A DNA stretch of 64,000 nucleotides from Levilactobacillus humaensis (GCF_024345185.1 NZ_BROB01000013.1:16725-80724); one strand, 5' to 3'. Shown: positions 46,179 to 55,805, counted from the first letter of the stretch. Numbers and translations are program-made. The notes: generated from the sequence alone by a model not told the origin.

Positions 46179-47107
46179 TATTGAAGACGCCCCTTTCGGC
46201 CGATCAAGCGAATAATGAGGTTAAAGACCAGTGACATCAGTAACAATACCAGGGCCAGTGACCACAGGGCATTGTTTTGCAGGGAGCCCATGACGGTGTT
46301 CCCGATCCCCGTGGTTAACACGGAAGTCAGCGTTGCCGCCGGATCCACTAAGCTTCCCGGCATGAGCGCGGCGTTCCCAATAACCATTTGGACGGCCAGT
46401 GCTTCACCGAAGGCCCGTGCCATCCCGAAAACCACCGCTGTCATGAGGCCTGGCGTGGCGGCCCGCAGAACCACCTTGTAGATGGTCTGCCACTGCGTCG
46501 CCCCGAGCGCTAATGAGGCTTCTCGGTAGTACCGTGGAACCGATCGTAAGGCATCCACGCTCATTGAGGTCACGGTCGGCAGAATCATGACGAAGAGCAC
46601 ACAGGTTCCGGAGAGAACTCCGAAACCGCTGCCCCCAAAGATTGCTCGTGTCGCTGGCACGACCACCGAGAGACCGATAAACCCATAAACCACGGAGGGA
46701 ATCCCCACCAGCAGTTCTGTCACGGGTTGAAGAATCTTGGCACCCTTGTTTGGTGAAATCTCGTTCATAAACACCGCCGTTCCAATCGCAAACGGTGTAG
46801 CCACAATGGCTGAAAGAATCGTGATGAGAAATGACCCGACAATCATGGGTAGCGCCCCAACTTCAGGCTTCCCATTGGCATCCGTGATACCGGGATTCCA
46901 TTTTTTCTCCGTCAAGAAATCCCAGAGATTGACGTGATTACTGGTAAAGGTCGCAATCCCTTTGGACGCAACGAAACCGATAATCCCCACAACCACCGCG
47001 ACAATCAGGAGTAAAGCAGAGAAGCTCACCACCTTGCCCCAGATTTCCAGCTTGGCTGCCTTGGAATGTCGCTTGAGTTGTTTTTCTAATTGTTGGGTTG
47101 TTTTCAT
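46178..47107 (-). CDS. pstC: Phosphate ABC transporter permease PstC
   Basis: 309 residues, six membrane helices after a basic N-terminus, with YYREASLALGATQWQTIYKV as the ATPase-contact loop. Overlaps the pstS stop by 4 nt and pstA by 1 nt, showing tight translational coupling. Confidence 0.95.
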   Translation of the reverse strand: MKTTQQLEKQLKRHSKAAKLEIWGKVVSFSALLLIVAVVVGIIGFVASKGIATFTSNHVNLWDFLTEKKWNPGITDANGKPEVGALPMIVGSFLITILSAIVATPFAIGTAVFMNEISPNKGAKILQPVTELLVGIPSVVYGFIGLSVVVPATRAIFGGSGFGVLSGTCVLFVMILPTVTSMSVDALRSVPRYYREASLALGATQWQTIYKVVLRAATPGLMTAVVFGMARAFGEALAVQMVIGNAALMPGSLVDPAATLTSVLTTGIGNTVMGSLQNNALWSLALVLLLMSLVFNLIIRLIGRKGRLQ

Positions 47108-47991
47108 GACTTGCCACCTTCCAGTCGTGTGACGTTGCCGTGGACATCCCGTTCAACCTTCATTTGATCCGGTGACAGGTAACCCAATTGGCGCACCAGC
47201 GTCTGTTGAATCGCTGGTGACTGAACGTACTGAATGAACCGCTTGGTTAAGCCGTGCGGTTGACCCTTGGTATAGAGGTGTTCGTAAGACCAGATACGCC
47301 ACCGATTGGTTTTCACATTGTCTTCGGTTGGCTTGATACCATTTAGACTGAGGGCTTGAACGGTTGAATTCACGTAAGAAAAGGCCACGTAGCTAATGGC
47401 CCCGGGTGTCGTCGCCACGATCTGACGAACCATCCCCGAAGAATCCTGTTCCTGAGCGGTCTTGGAACGGTGGTTAGTCAACCCAAATTGCTCGAAGGTC
47501 GCCCGCGTGCCACTCCCTTGCGCTCGGTTAATCAACACGACCGGCACGTTGGACCCGCCAAGTTCGCGCCAATTGGTAACTTGGCCGGTAAAGACCTGAA
47601 TGAGTTGTTGGGTCGTTAAATTTTTTAGTCCGATTTTACGGTTAATGATGGGTGTAATCCCGACGACAGCGACTCGGTGGTCAATCAAAGCGGCGGCTTT
47701 AATGCCCTTCTGTTCACCGGCAAAGAGGTCGGAATTTCCAATCTGAACGGCCCCCCCTTGAATCTGGCTGAGACCGGTCCCGGTTCCCCCACCTTGGACG
47801 TTGATAAACGTGCCTAAGTGTTCGCCCGTATATTGTTCTCCAGCCGCTTCCACCAAGGGTTGCAGTGCCGTTGACCCGACTGCGGTGATGGATTCACCAG
47901 CATGACTGACCTGTCGCGTTTGGTAGGCAAAGATTCCCAGAGCCACAATAATAACGGCTCCGATGGCTTGCCACCAGCGTTTTTTCGACAT
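47104..47991 (-). CDS. pstS: Phosphate-binding protein PstS without lipobox
   Basis: 295 residues. Phosphate-binding loops are clear: ITAVGSTALQPLVEA near 36-50 and INRAQGSGTRATFEQF near 153-168. The N-terminus (MSKKRWWQAIGAVIIVALGI) is a hydrophobic helix with no Cys, so it cannot be a lipoprotein; it is probably held by an uncleaved helix or released. First gene of the pst operon, behind a Pho box. Confidence 0.93.
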   Translation of the reverse strand: MSKKRWWQAIGAVIIVALGIFAYQTRQVSHAGESITAVGSTALQPLVEAAGEQYTGEHLGTFINVQGGGTGTGLSQIQGGAVQIGNSDLFAGEQKGIKAAALIDHRVAVVGITPIINRKIGLKNLTTQQLIQVFTGQVTNWRELGGSNVPVVLINRAQGSGTRATFEQFGLTNHRSKTAQEQDSSGMVRQIVATTPGAISYVAFSYVNSTVQALSLNGIKPTEDNVKTNRWRIWSYEHLYTKGQPHGLTKRFIQYVQSPAIQQTLVRQLGYLSPDQMKVERDVHGNVTRLEGGKS

Positions 47992-48041
47992 TTCACTAAC
48001 CTCCTACTAGCCGAGCGTCACGGCTCGACCTTACAAAAGTC

Positions 48042-48101
48042 AGTATACCGAATCAATGTAAATGTCTCGTAGCCGTATTGTAAAGGTTGTGTAAATGTAA
48101 C
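48042..48101 (-). promoter_or_regulatory. Pho box and promoter of the pst operon
   Basis: Minus strand: TTTACA at 48095-48090 and 48084-48079, a degenerate GCTACG at 48073-48068, and TTTACA at 48062-48057, all exactly 11 bp apart, with a further TTACA at the upstream edge. A -10 TATACT (48047-48042) follows and the -35 is poor, as in promoters that depend on PhoP. The kinase/regulator genes are directly upstream. Confidence 0.82.
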
Positions 48102-48166
48102 CCGATGCTGAAAAATTGCAGGCCAAACCAGCCCGCCCAGTGGTCAGTTAAGGCGATCAAAAAAAG

Positions 48167-48183
48167 CCTGACTGTATGTCAGG
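48167..48183 (-). terminator. Terminator after phoR
   Basis: 6-bp stem CCTGAC / GTCAGG with a 5-nt loop followed by CTTTTTTT on the minus strand. It separates phoPR from the pst operon. Confidence 0.75.
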
Positions 48184-48189
48184 TCTAAT

Positions 48190-49557
48190 TTAGGATTTGC
48201 TCGTATTTTGAGAATCAGTGGCTGGATCCGCGGTCACAGGGAACGTCAGAATTACCGTGGTTCCAACCCCCAACTGACTTTGCAGATTGATCTTTCCATT
48301 AAGAGACTGCACAAGCTCCCGTACAATGGCCAGGCCCAACCCACTCCCGCTAACTAACTGATTAGAATGCGACACATCGGCCCGGTAGAAGCGCTCAAAG
48401 ACTCTAAGCTGATCCTGAGGACCAATACCGATTCCCGTGTCGGCAATCGTGAGCGTCCAATCCTGGGGTGTCTGCGTGAGAGTGAGTGTAACGGTACCAC
48501 CCGGACGATTGTATTTAATGGCATTACTCATGACATTTTTCAAAATTTGGTCGAGCTTGCGCTGATCGGTCACGGCCATAAAGGCTGAATCGACTTGGTT
48601 AACTAGGGTTACCTGATTGACCTGAGCCAACGGTGCCAGTAGCGTCACCTGCGTGGCAATCTGTTGACCCACCGGCACCATGCTGACCTCGACCGCATTC
48701 CCCGATTCAAGATGGGAGATGGTCAGAACGTCATTAATCAGTTCCACTAACCGTTCACTTTGCTGATCAATGATGTGCAAGAACTCCGAGCGTTTCTCAG
48801 GATCGTTCTGCGCACCCGCCAAGAGTGTCTTGGCAAAACCCGAGATCGCCGTCACCGGCGTCTTCAATTCGTGTGACGCGTTGGAGACGAAATCCATTTG
48901 CATCTGTTCCACGGCATAGACTTCCGTCACATCGTAGAGCAATACCAGAACCTGAAAATAATCCTGGGACGTTGCCGTATAGATGGCCCGGGCATCAACG
49001 GTCCGATCGTTAACCTTCAACACGTGTTGTTGGGTCTGACGTTCCGTCAAGGCGGAATTGATCAGACTGGCTAATTCGAATTGCTGGACGTCCTGGGTAA
49101 ACGGATGCCGTCGCGGTGAAATTTTGTGTTGTAAAAACTGTTCCATCGCGGGGTTGGCCAATTCCACCTTGCGGTAACGGTCAATCACCATAACCCCAAT
49201 GGGCAGGTAATCCAGTAGCGTGGCAAATTCTTGGTTCTGCCCCGCCATTTGCCGTTGAATTTTACGTTGATGGGTTTGTAGATAATTAATCTGAAGCGCC
49301 AACTGTTGAAAGGGATCGTGTGGCGAGAGGAGCACGTGGGCCGGTTCCTCCTCGTGACGAATCCCCTCCACTTTCTTAGTGAGAATTCCAATACGCTGGT
49401 CTGCCCAACGAAGCCCCAAGACAATCCCAAGGGCCTCAAGGAGTCCAATCAGCCAGGCCACGATCCAAGCGCCAGTCAGACTGGCTGGTTGAACCAACGC
49501 AACCAAGACACTGTTGGCCAGGCCGCAGATCAGCCACACGCCAATGAAACGTCTCAT
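48190..49557 (-). CDS. phoR: Phosphate-responsive sensor histidine kinase PhoR
   Basis: 455 residues. Two close membrane helices (about 5-22 and 28-50) with almost no outside loop, then a linker helix, PAS domain (about 105-210), HisKA with His229 (FVSNASHELKTPVTAI) and the HATPase domain (NVMSNAIKYNRPGG; ADTGIGIGPQDQ; SGSGLGLAIVREL). The lack of an extracellular domain fits sensing through the Pst-PhoU complex rather than direct phosphate binding. Overlaps phoP by 4 nt. Confidence 0.93.
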   Translation of the reverse strand: MRRFIGVWLICGLANSVLVALVQPASLTGAWIVAWLIGLLEALGIVLGLRWADQRIGILTKKVEGIRHEEEPAHVLLSPHDPFQQLALQINYLQTHQRKIQRQMAGQNQEFATLLDYLPIGVMVIDRYRKVELANPAMEQFLQHKISPRRHPFTQDVQQFELASLINSALTERQTQQHVLKVNDRTVDARAIYTATSQDYFQVLVLLYDVTEVYAVEQMQMDFVSNASHELKTPVTAISGFAKTLLAGAQNDPEKRSEFLHIIDQQSERLVELINDVLTISHLESGNAVEVSMVPVGQQIATQVTLLAPLAQVNQVTLVNQVDSAFMAVTDQRKLDQILKNVMSNAIKYNRPGGTVTLTLTQTPQDWTLTIADTGIGIGPQDQLRVFERFYRADVSHSNQLVSGSGLGLAIVRELVQSLNGKINLQSQLGVGTTVILTFPVTADPATDSQNTSKS

Positions 49558-50264
49558 GGTTGCGCCTCAAACGTATACCCAAACCCACGAACCGTTCGCA
49601 GGAGCGTTGGATGCTTGGGATCGCGTTCAATTTTTTCGCGCAGATGCGACACATGAATGTCCACCATCCGCGTTTGCCCACTATAATCGAAGCCCCAGAC
49701 GCCTTCTAGCAACTGTTCACGGCTCCAGACCTTGCCGGGTCGTTTCGCAAAGAACAATAACAGTTCGAATTCTTTAGGGGTCAAATCAATCAAACGGTCA
49801 TCCCGTTTAACCTGAAACTTATCCTGGTCGATCGTGAGATCGCCAACCTGTAAGAGGTTCCCGGCTGGCCGCGATCCCGTCTGTGGCTGATCATTTTCAT
49901 CATGATAGCGTCGCATGACGGCCTTCATTCGGGCAATAACTTCGCGAGGACTGAAGGGTTTCGTGATGTAATCATCCGCCCCTAGTTCCAGGCCAAAGAC
50001 CGTATCAAATTCACTAGTCTTCGCAGTAATCATAATAATCGGCGTGCTAACCTTTTCCTGACGTAATTTTTTCGTCACTTCAACCCCATCTAACTTAGGC
50101 AACATCAAATCCAAGAGGATCACGTCGAACCGTTCGTGAAGGGCCAAATTCAAGGCCTGCTCACCATCAATCGCGGTCACCACTTGATAACCCGCCTGTT
50201 CGAGGTTGTACTGCAGTAAGGTAACAATCGCTGGTTCATCATCTACGACTAGGACTCTGCTCAT
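49554..50264 (-). CDS. phoP: Response regulator PhoP (OmpR/PhoB family)
   Basis: 236 residues. Receiver domain with acidic pocket Asp8-Asp9, phosphorylated Asp52 (VILLDLMLPKLDG) and Lys in KPFSPREV; winged-helix DNA-binding domain from about 135 (IDLTPKEFELLLFFAKRPGK; GFDYSGQTRMVDIHVSHLRE). It is expected to bind the TTTACA repeats before pstS. Lies 3 nt after the PDZ gene and overlaps phoR. Confidence 0.95.
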   Translation of the reverse strand: MSRVLVVDDEPAIVTLLQYNLEQAGYQVVTAIDGEQALNLALHERFDVILLDLMLPKLDGVEVTKKLRQEKVSTPIIMITAKTSEFDTVFGLELGADDYITKPFSPREVIARMKAVMRRYHDENDQPQTGSRPAGNLLQVGDLTIDQDKFQVKRDDRLIDLTPKEFELLLFFAKRPGKVWSREQLLEGVWGFDYSGQTRMVDIHVSHLREKIERDPKHPTLLRTVRGFGYTFEAQP

Positions 50265-50267
50265 GGG

Positions 50268-51422
50268 TTATCCCTCCAGATCTCGAAAGAGTACAATACC
50301 AATTTCATGGGGCGCACCTGAATAGATGGCCGTTTCGGTCATTTTAAGTTCGCCGTTCATATCGCGCACCCGCAAGTGGCAATAGGCGGAGTTAGCCAAT
50401 AGGGCTTCATAAAAGCTCGTTTCACTGTTAATCGGGCGATGGTTACATTCAAGAATAATGTCCCCCGCCGCTAGATCCAGCTTGGCCGCGGGCGTTCCTG
50501 GCCGAATGGCCAAGACCCGCACCCCGTCATCAACCTGAGAATACCAGAATTGTTGACGCTCATCATAGTGTTTAGCTTGCCAAAGAACGAGTGCATAACC
50601 AACCAACAGTAAAATTAAAAGAATTGGGGTTACTGCGGACCAGAAGAAACTGACACCTAAGAAAGCGGCAGCCAAGACGCCAAGCCAGACAAACTTCTTC
50701 GCCAAACGTTGATAGACAGCGCGTGGTGCCTGACGAAATACCGTAAATCGTAGTCCCAAGACTAAAGGCAGAACCAGAATAGCAAAGCTCTGGCCATGTA
50801 AGTGAACCACCGGCCAAAAGGCCCACTGACTAGTGAACCAATTGCCAGGGACAAGGGTCACCATCGGCAAAATCAAGAACTCTCGCCAAGGATAGCCGGC
50901 AATGCGTTTGCCCCGTTGCTTTGCATAGATTCGGGGACTCACAAAACGTCCGCCGTAATGTGCGACCCAATGGCCCATTAACAGGAAGAACAGAACGCCT
51001 AGCCAAAGATAATTTTGAACCCCGACGCCCTGCCAGGTCAGCCCGACTGAATTCAGACTGAATGAATCTGTTATGTATGATCCGCTCCAAATTGTAACGG
51101 CCGTGGCCACCACAATCAGGGTCAGAGGAAGAATCGTCGTTGGAAGCACGACCAGCGTGACTAATGCCAAGGCTTCATAGACCAAAATCCACACAACCGG
51201 TAGACTGAACCCGACTAGAATATTGACCAGCGAGAGCCCCACCCCCAACAAAAGCCCCTGTGTGAGCATATGGCGTAATTCAAAGTGATCACTATAGACA
51301 GCACTCCCAAAATCTTTGCGTTCCTGCTTGATGCGCGCACGGCTCACCAGCCATAACCGCAAGACTGCCAGCCAAACTAACGGCTGTAAAAGATAACTGC
51401 CACATGCTATCAACGTTCGCAT
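50268..51422 (-). CDS. Multi-spanning membrane protein with C-terminal PDZ domain (MinJ-like)
   Basis: 384 residues. About eight hydrophobic helices fill residues 1-285, followed by a PDZ domain (about 300-380: VRVLAIRPGTPAAKLDLAAG, DIILECNHRPINSETSFYEA). Architecture and length resemble Bacillus MinJ, which connects the Min system to division sites; orthology is not proven. ATG 51422 follows AAAGGTG; an in-frame upstream extension of 33 codons has no ribosome binding site. Directly upstream of phoP (3 nt), so it may be co-transcribed with phoPR. Confidence 0.75.
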   Translation of the reverse strand: MRTLIACGSYLLQPLVWLAVLRLWLVSRARIKQERKDFGSAVYSDHFELRHMLTQGLLLGVGLSLVNILVGFSLPVVWILVYEALALVTLVVLPTTILPLTLIVVATAVTIWSGSYITDSFSLNSVGLTWQGVGVQNYLWLGVLFFLLMGHWVAHYGGRFVSPRIYAKQRGKRIAGYPWREFLILPMVTLVPGNWFTSQWAFWPVVHLHGQSFAILVLPLVLGLRFTVFRQAPRAVYQRLAKKFVWLGVLAAAFLGVSFFWSAVTPILLILLLVGYALVLWQAKHYDERQQFWYSQVDDGVRVLAIRPGTPAAKLDLAAGDIILECNHRPINSETSFYEALLANSAYCHLRVRDMNGELKMTETAIYSGAPHEIGIVLFRDLEG

Positions 51423-51670
51423 GTCATCGACACCTTTCCTGAAAAAATAACTGTCACCAGTATAGCATGAAACAAAAACAGGCAACACGACATTCGTGTT
51501 ACCCGCCCAAAGGTTCTTCATTTAGAACAATTACCAGTTATGACAGGTGTTGTTGAACGGCCGCCCGCGGCTGCCAGGGATTACGCCGGCTAAGGTGGTA
51601 CTCTGCCACAACTGAGATAATCACTGGTTTGCCTCTCCAGTAAAAAACGCGGCATCAAATCGATTCAAAA

Positions 51671-51712
51671 ATGGTAACTATCACCCACTTGTCACTTGGC
51701 GATAGCTACCAT
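51671..51712 (-). terminator. Terminator-like hairpin downstream of prfB
   Basis: Stem ATGGTAGCTATC / GATAGTTACCAT on the minus strand (11 of 12 pairs) with a loop of about 18 nt, followed by five T. It would end a transcript from prfB that includes the trident element. Confidence 0.7.
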
Positions 51713-51802
51713 AATTTTGTTGTTTTAAAGGCTGTGAATCTTACTCCGCCAACTTAGCTGGTATCACCTAGTGTCGCTACCGATCCGCCATCTAAGCCGT
51801 GA

Positions 51803-51948
51803 GGTCGCCGGTTATGGGCTCAGGCGCGTCGTTCTCCTTAGTCAGTGAGTGAACTTCTCACTGGCTTAGGAGAAAACCAAACTTGAAGACTCGTGTTCTT
51901 CGAGGCTTCAAGTTGTGTTCGCACCGTTCCAGCCCATAACCGGCGACC
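51803..51948. repeat. Trident palindromic element: 18-bp inverted ends enclosing two hairpins
   Basis: Perfect 18-bp inverted ends (51803-51820, GGTCGCCGGTTATGGGCT, and 51931-51948) enclose two further stems: 51832-51874 (about 16-18 bp, one mismatch, 7-nt loop) and 51880-51914 (about 14 bp, one mismatch, 7-nt loop). As RNA or single-stranded DNA it would form a closed three-way junction on either strand. It may be a miniature inverted-repeat element or a structured RNA; no reading frame is obvious and flanking target duplications were not clear. Confidence 0.72.
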
Positions 51949-51996
51949 GGTAAGGCGTGAAGGATATCCATGTTGCCTATCAGTTCATAGACACAG

Positions 51997-53113
51997 TTAT
52001 TGTGGATTCTTCTGGCTCAACTGCCACTGAAGATAGGCATCGATAAACGGATCGAGATCGCCATCCATGACGGCCTGGCCATTCCCGGTTTCGTAGTTGG
52101 TCCGATGGTCCTTCACCATGGTATAGGGATGGAAGACGTAGGAACGAATCTGTGACCCCCAACCGATGTCCAGTTGTTCACCTTCGATAGCCGCCTTTTC
52201 CTGAGCCTTCTTTTCTTCTTCCCGTTCATACAACTTAGCCCGTAACATGGCCAAGGCCGTTTGCCGGTTTTGAAGTTGTGATCGTTGGGCCTGACTCTGC
52301 GTCACAATTCCCGTTGGCAAGTGGGTAATCCGCACCGCTGAAGAGGTCTTGTTGACGTGTTGCCCACCGGCACCGGAAGCCCGATAAACATCGACCTTCA
52401 AGTCCGCCGGATTAATCTCAACATCAACCGTCTCGTCCAATTCTGGCAAGACGTCCACCGACGCAAACGACGTGTGTCGCCGGCCGGCCGAATCAAATGG
52501 GGAGATCCGCACTAACCGGTGGACCCCCTTCTCGGAACGCAGATAGCCATAGGCATTGCGTCCAGCAATTAGGAGCGTAGCACTCCCGAGCCCCGCAACA
52601 TCTCCAGCCTGATAGTCCAAGATGGTCACCTGGAAATGGTGTTGCTCTGCCCATCGGGTGTACATCCGCATTAACATGGAACCCCAGTCCTGTGATTCCG
52701 TCCCCCCGGCACCCGGGTGAATTTCTAGGATGGCGTTATTCCGGTCGTAACGTTGATTCAATAACAGGTTCAACCGATACTGACGCAAGGCATCCTCAGC
52801 CTTGGTGTAGTTCTGGTCAAACTCGGCCTGCATGTCATCATCCGGTTCTTCTTGCAGTAACTCAACGGCCACTTCCAGATCGGCAACCTGGTCGCGCAAG
52901 GCCTCAAACTCACTGACCTTCCCCTTCATCTCGTTGGTTTCGTCAATCAGTTTTTGGGCGGCATTCGCGTCGTCCCAGAACCCTGGTTGGGCCATTTGTG
53001 CCTCGTTAACGCTGATGCTCTCGTTCAGGGCATCGAAGTCAAAGTGACCCCCTAAAGCCGTCGAGTTGTTCCTGCATGGCCGCAATGTTCCGTTTTGCAT
53101 CGCTTAAGTCCAT
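51997..53113 (-). CDS. prfB: Peptide chain release factor 2 with programmed +1 frameshift
   Basis: Frame 0 starts at ATG 53113 (AAGGAG upstream), runs 24 codons and stops at TGA 53041-53039; reading goes on in the +1 frame from 53040 to 51997, giving about 371 residues. The shift site is textbook: AGGGGG (53053-53048), 3 nt, then CTT TGA C. When RF2 is scarce the TGA is read slowly and ribosomes slip, so the protein controls its own amount. The main frame has the SPF tripeptide (RISPFDSAGRRHTSF) for stop recognition and GGQ (SGAGGQHVNKTSS) for hydrolysis. Confidence 0.96.
53038..53053 (-). promoter_or_regulatory. RF2 programmed frameshift signal
   Basis: AGGGGG TCA CTT TGA C on the minus strand: internal Shine-Dalgarno-like AGGGGG 3 nt before the slippery CTT, followed by the in-frame TGA with C after it. 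This is the same arrangement as in E. coli prfB. Confidence 0.95.
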
Positions 53114-53246
53114 TTTGTTTGGCTCCTTAGTTAAATAGTTTTTGTCGCTGTTGTTAACCTTGTGGAAACGTGCACTCATAGGCAACCAGCTCCGCAACGT
53201 TAACGTTCGCTGACTAATCGCCCATGCGTACACTCTTTCAAAAAAA

Positions 53247-53272
53247 CGAGGCCGGAATCTCTTCCCGCCTCG
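53247..53272 (-). terminator. Terminator after secA
   Basis: Stem CGAGGC/GCCTCG with an inner GGGAA/TTCC part, followed by seven T on the minus strand. prfB is therefore probably expressed from its own promoter within 53114-53246. Confidence 0.8.
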
Positions 53273-53283
53273 CCAGTTCCCGA

Positions 53284-55647
53284 TTATCGGGTAATATTTT
53301 GTCTAATTTCTGACTTCATGAACAACCGGGTGGCATCGTAATCGATATCTGAAATCATTTCTTCAAACATCCGGAAACCATCTTGTTGATATTCAACCAG
53401 TGGGTTCAATTGACCGTAACCCCGTAAGCCGATTGATTGACGCAATTGATCCATCGCATCAATGTGGTCGGTCCAGTGAGAGTCAACAACCCGCAGAAGC
53501 ACAACCTTTTCGAATTCCAGCATTTGAGCGGGATCGTAGAGTTGCTTTTCCTTTTCGGCATAAACGGCTTCGGCTAAGCCCATGAAGTAGGCCTTAATCT
53601 CGTCAGCAGACTTATCCTTCAGGTCAGCCAGGCTGATCTTTTCGGGTGAAACCATCGCCGAGATCCCGAAATCAAGTAACGTGTCCAAATCCCAGTCAGA
53701 CTTGTCGCCTTGGGTGTGTAAGTTAACCACCCGGTCAACGGTCCGCTTGATCATTGGCATCAGAACCCATTTCAGTGAATCGCCTTGGTTGATGACCTCG
53801 TTACGTTCACCGTAGATCACGTCACGTTGTTGACGCATAACATCATCGTACTGCAGAACGTTCTTCCGGGAATCATAGTTATTCCCTTCAACTCGCTTCT
53901 GAGCGGATTCAACTTGCTTGGTGATCATCCGACTCCGAATAACGGCGTCTTCACCTTCAACGTTCATTCGTTCCAAGAAGCCCTTAACTCGATCGGAACC
54001 GAATCGACGCATCAAGTCATCTTCCAGAGACAGGTAGAACTGCGTCATACCAGGATCCCCTTGACGACCGGAACGGCCACGAAGTTGGTTATCAATCCGC
54101 CGAGACTCGTGACGTTCAGTCCCGATAACGGCTAACCCACCAATTTCAACCACGCCGGGTCCCAATTTAATATCGGTCCCCCGCCCAGCCATGTTGGTGG
54201 CGATGGTAACGGCCCCACGTTGACCGGCATTCTGAATGATGTCAGCTTCCTTGGCATGGTTCTTCGCGTTCAAGACCACGTGCGGAATTTTTTCCTGGTC
54301 GAGTCGTTCGGACAGGTATTCGGACGTTTCAACGGCAACGGTCCCGATTAACATCGGTTGGCCCTTGGTGTGTAACGTCTTGATTTCGGTCACAACGGCA
54401 TCGAACTTGGATTCCAAGGTTGGGTACAACAAGTCAGGTTGGTCAACCCGGACAACCGGTTTGTTGGTTGGCACGGAGACCACTTCCATGTTGTAGATTT
54501 CGCGGAATTCTTCGGCTTCGGTCTTCGCCGTACCCGTCATCCCGGAAAGCTTCTTGTACATCCGGAATAAGTTTTGGTAGGTGATATTGGCCATCGTCTT
54601 GGTTTCTTCCTGAATCTCAACGCCTTCCTTGGCTTCGATCGCTTGGTGCAAGCCATCGGAGTAACGCCGACCATCCATAACCCGTCCAGTAAACGAGTCA
54701 ACGATGAGAACTTCTCCTTCTTGAACCACGTAATCCTTATCACGCAACATGATGTAGTTAGCCCGCAAGGCTTGGTCCATGTGGTGAGTCAAGGCCGTGT
54801 TGTCGGTATCGTAGAGGTTCTTCAGGTTGAAGTACTTTTCAGCCTTTTCAATCCCTGTATCAGTTAAGGCAACCGTCTTAGATTCCAAATCAATCTTAAA
54901 GTCGTCTTCTTCATGCAGGGTCTTGGCAAACCGGTCCACTCGTTGGTACAAGGCACTCGTACCTTCGGATTGACCAGAAATGATCAGTGGCGTCCGGGCT
55001 TCATCAATTAAGATGGAGTCCACTTCGTCGACAATGGCAAAGTTTAAAGGACGTTGAACCATATCTTCTTTGTAAACCACCATGTTATCCCGCAGGTAAT
55101 CGAACCCGATTTCCCCGTTGGTGGAGTACGTGATATCAGCCAAGTAGGCCTCACGCTTTTCTTCGGAAGACTTTTCGGCAGAGTTCAAGCCAACCGTCAA
55201 GCCCATCCAGTTGTACAGTTCACCCATTTCAGTGGCATCACGTGCAGACAGGTATTCGTTAACCGTCACAACGTGAACCCCTTTGCCAGCTAAGGCATTC
55301 AGGTAGACTGGCATCGTTGCGGTCAAGGTTTTCCCTTCACCGGTCTTCATTTCGGCAATGTTACCTTCGTGAAGGACAATCCCACCCATGATTTGGACGT
55401 GGAATGGATAGAGGCCGAGGACCCGCTTCGCACCTTCACGAATGGCAGCGAAGGCCTCTGGCAATAAATCATCCAAGGTTTCGCCGTCTTGATAGCGCTG
55501 TTTAAATTCTGGCGTTTTAGCCTTCAGATCTTCATCTGACAGCTTTGCGTAATCGTCAGCGTAAGCGCCAACTTCATCCGCTAATTTACTTAGGCGTCGT
55601 AAAGTCCGTCGATCACTTTCGACCCATCGTTTCAAAATATTTGGCAT
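53284..55647 (-). CDS. secA: Protein translocase subunit SecA
   Basis: 787 residues. Walker [20 protein letters not shown] near 100, [15 protein letters not shown] near 205, helicase motif [13 protein letters not shown] near 490, and helical scaffold/wing domains. The ATPase that drives preproteins through SecYEG. The protein ends at SEIRQNITR without the C-terminal Cys-rich zinc motif that many SecA proteins use to bind SecB or lipid; lactobacilli lack SecB, so this is not damage. Confidence 0.97.
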   Translation of the reverse strand: MPNILKRWVESDRRTLRRLSKLADEVGAYADDYAKLSDEDLKAKTPEFKQRYQDGETLDDLLPEAFAAIREGAKRVLGLYPFHVQIMGGIVLHEGNIAEMKTGEGKTLTATMPVYLNALAGKGVHVVTVNEYLSARDATEMGELYNWMGLTVGLNSAEKSSEEKREAYLADITYSTNGEIGFDYLRDNMVVYKEDMVQRPLNFAIVDEVDSILIDEARTPLIISGQSEGTSALYQRVDRFAKTLHEEDDFKIDLESKTVALTDTGIEKAEKYFNLKNLYDTDNTALTHHMDQALRANYIMLRDKDYVVQEGEVLIVDSFTGRVMDGRRYSDGLHQAIEAKEGVEIQEETKTMANITYQNLFRMYKKLSGMTGTAKTEAEEFREIYNMEVVSVPTNKPVVRVDQPDLLYPTLESKFDAVVTEIKTLHTKGQPMLIGTVAVETSEYLSERLDQEKIPHVVLNAKNHAKEADIIQNAGQRGAVTIATNMAGRGTDIKLGPGVVEIGGLAVIGTERHESRRIDNQLRGRSGRQGDPGMTQFYLSLEDDLMRRFGSDRVKGFLERMNVEGEDAVIRSRMITKQVESAQKRVEGNNYDSRKNVLQYDDVMRQQRDVIYGERNEVINQGDSLKWVLMPMIKRTVDRVVNLHTQGDKSDWDLDTLLDFGISAMVSPEKISLADLKDKSADEIKAYFMGLAEAVYAEKEKQLYDPAQMLEFEKVVLLRVVDSHWTDHIDAMDQLRQSIGLRGYGQLNPLVEYQQDGFRMFEEMISDIDYDATRLFMKSEIRQNITR

Positions 55648-55805
55648 GTGAGAATTCCCTTCAGTACTTTTATAAGTCTATTTAAAGTTACCTATTTCTT
55701 GGCAATAAATCAACCTACATTTTAACACTAACCAAGGCAAGATGAAACTTTTCTACCCATCTAGCGAATGATGAAAGCGAATTCTTTGCGTGCTGAGACT
55801 AAAAA

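Larger units (their letters stand above)
51423..51996. other. 574-base gene-free region between the PDZ gene and prfB
   Basis: No convincing gene on either strand. From the prfB side on the minus strand: a trident palindrome (51803-51948), about 80 nt without clear structure, a hairpin with T5 (51671-51712), and a smaller ACTGG/CCAGT hairpin near 51630-51650. ftsE and ftsX, often found next to prfB in Firmicutes, are not present here. The part 51430-51620 shows nothing I recognise. Confidence 0.7.

Noticed and set aside
51803..51948. 6S RNA or tmRNA in the trident element
   Set aside because: 6S RNA is one long rod with a central bubble, not a three-way junction, and tmRNA needs a tRNA-like end with a tag frame. 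Neither is present.
53039..53113. prfB as a pseudogene with an in-frame stop
   Set aside because: The TGA lies in the standard RF2 frameshift context, so it is regulatory and not a defect.
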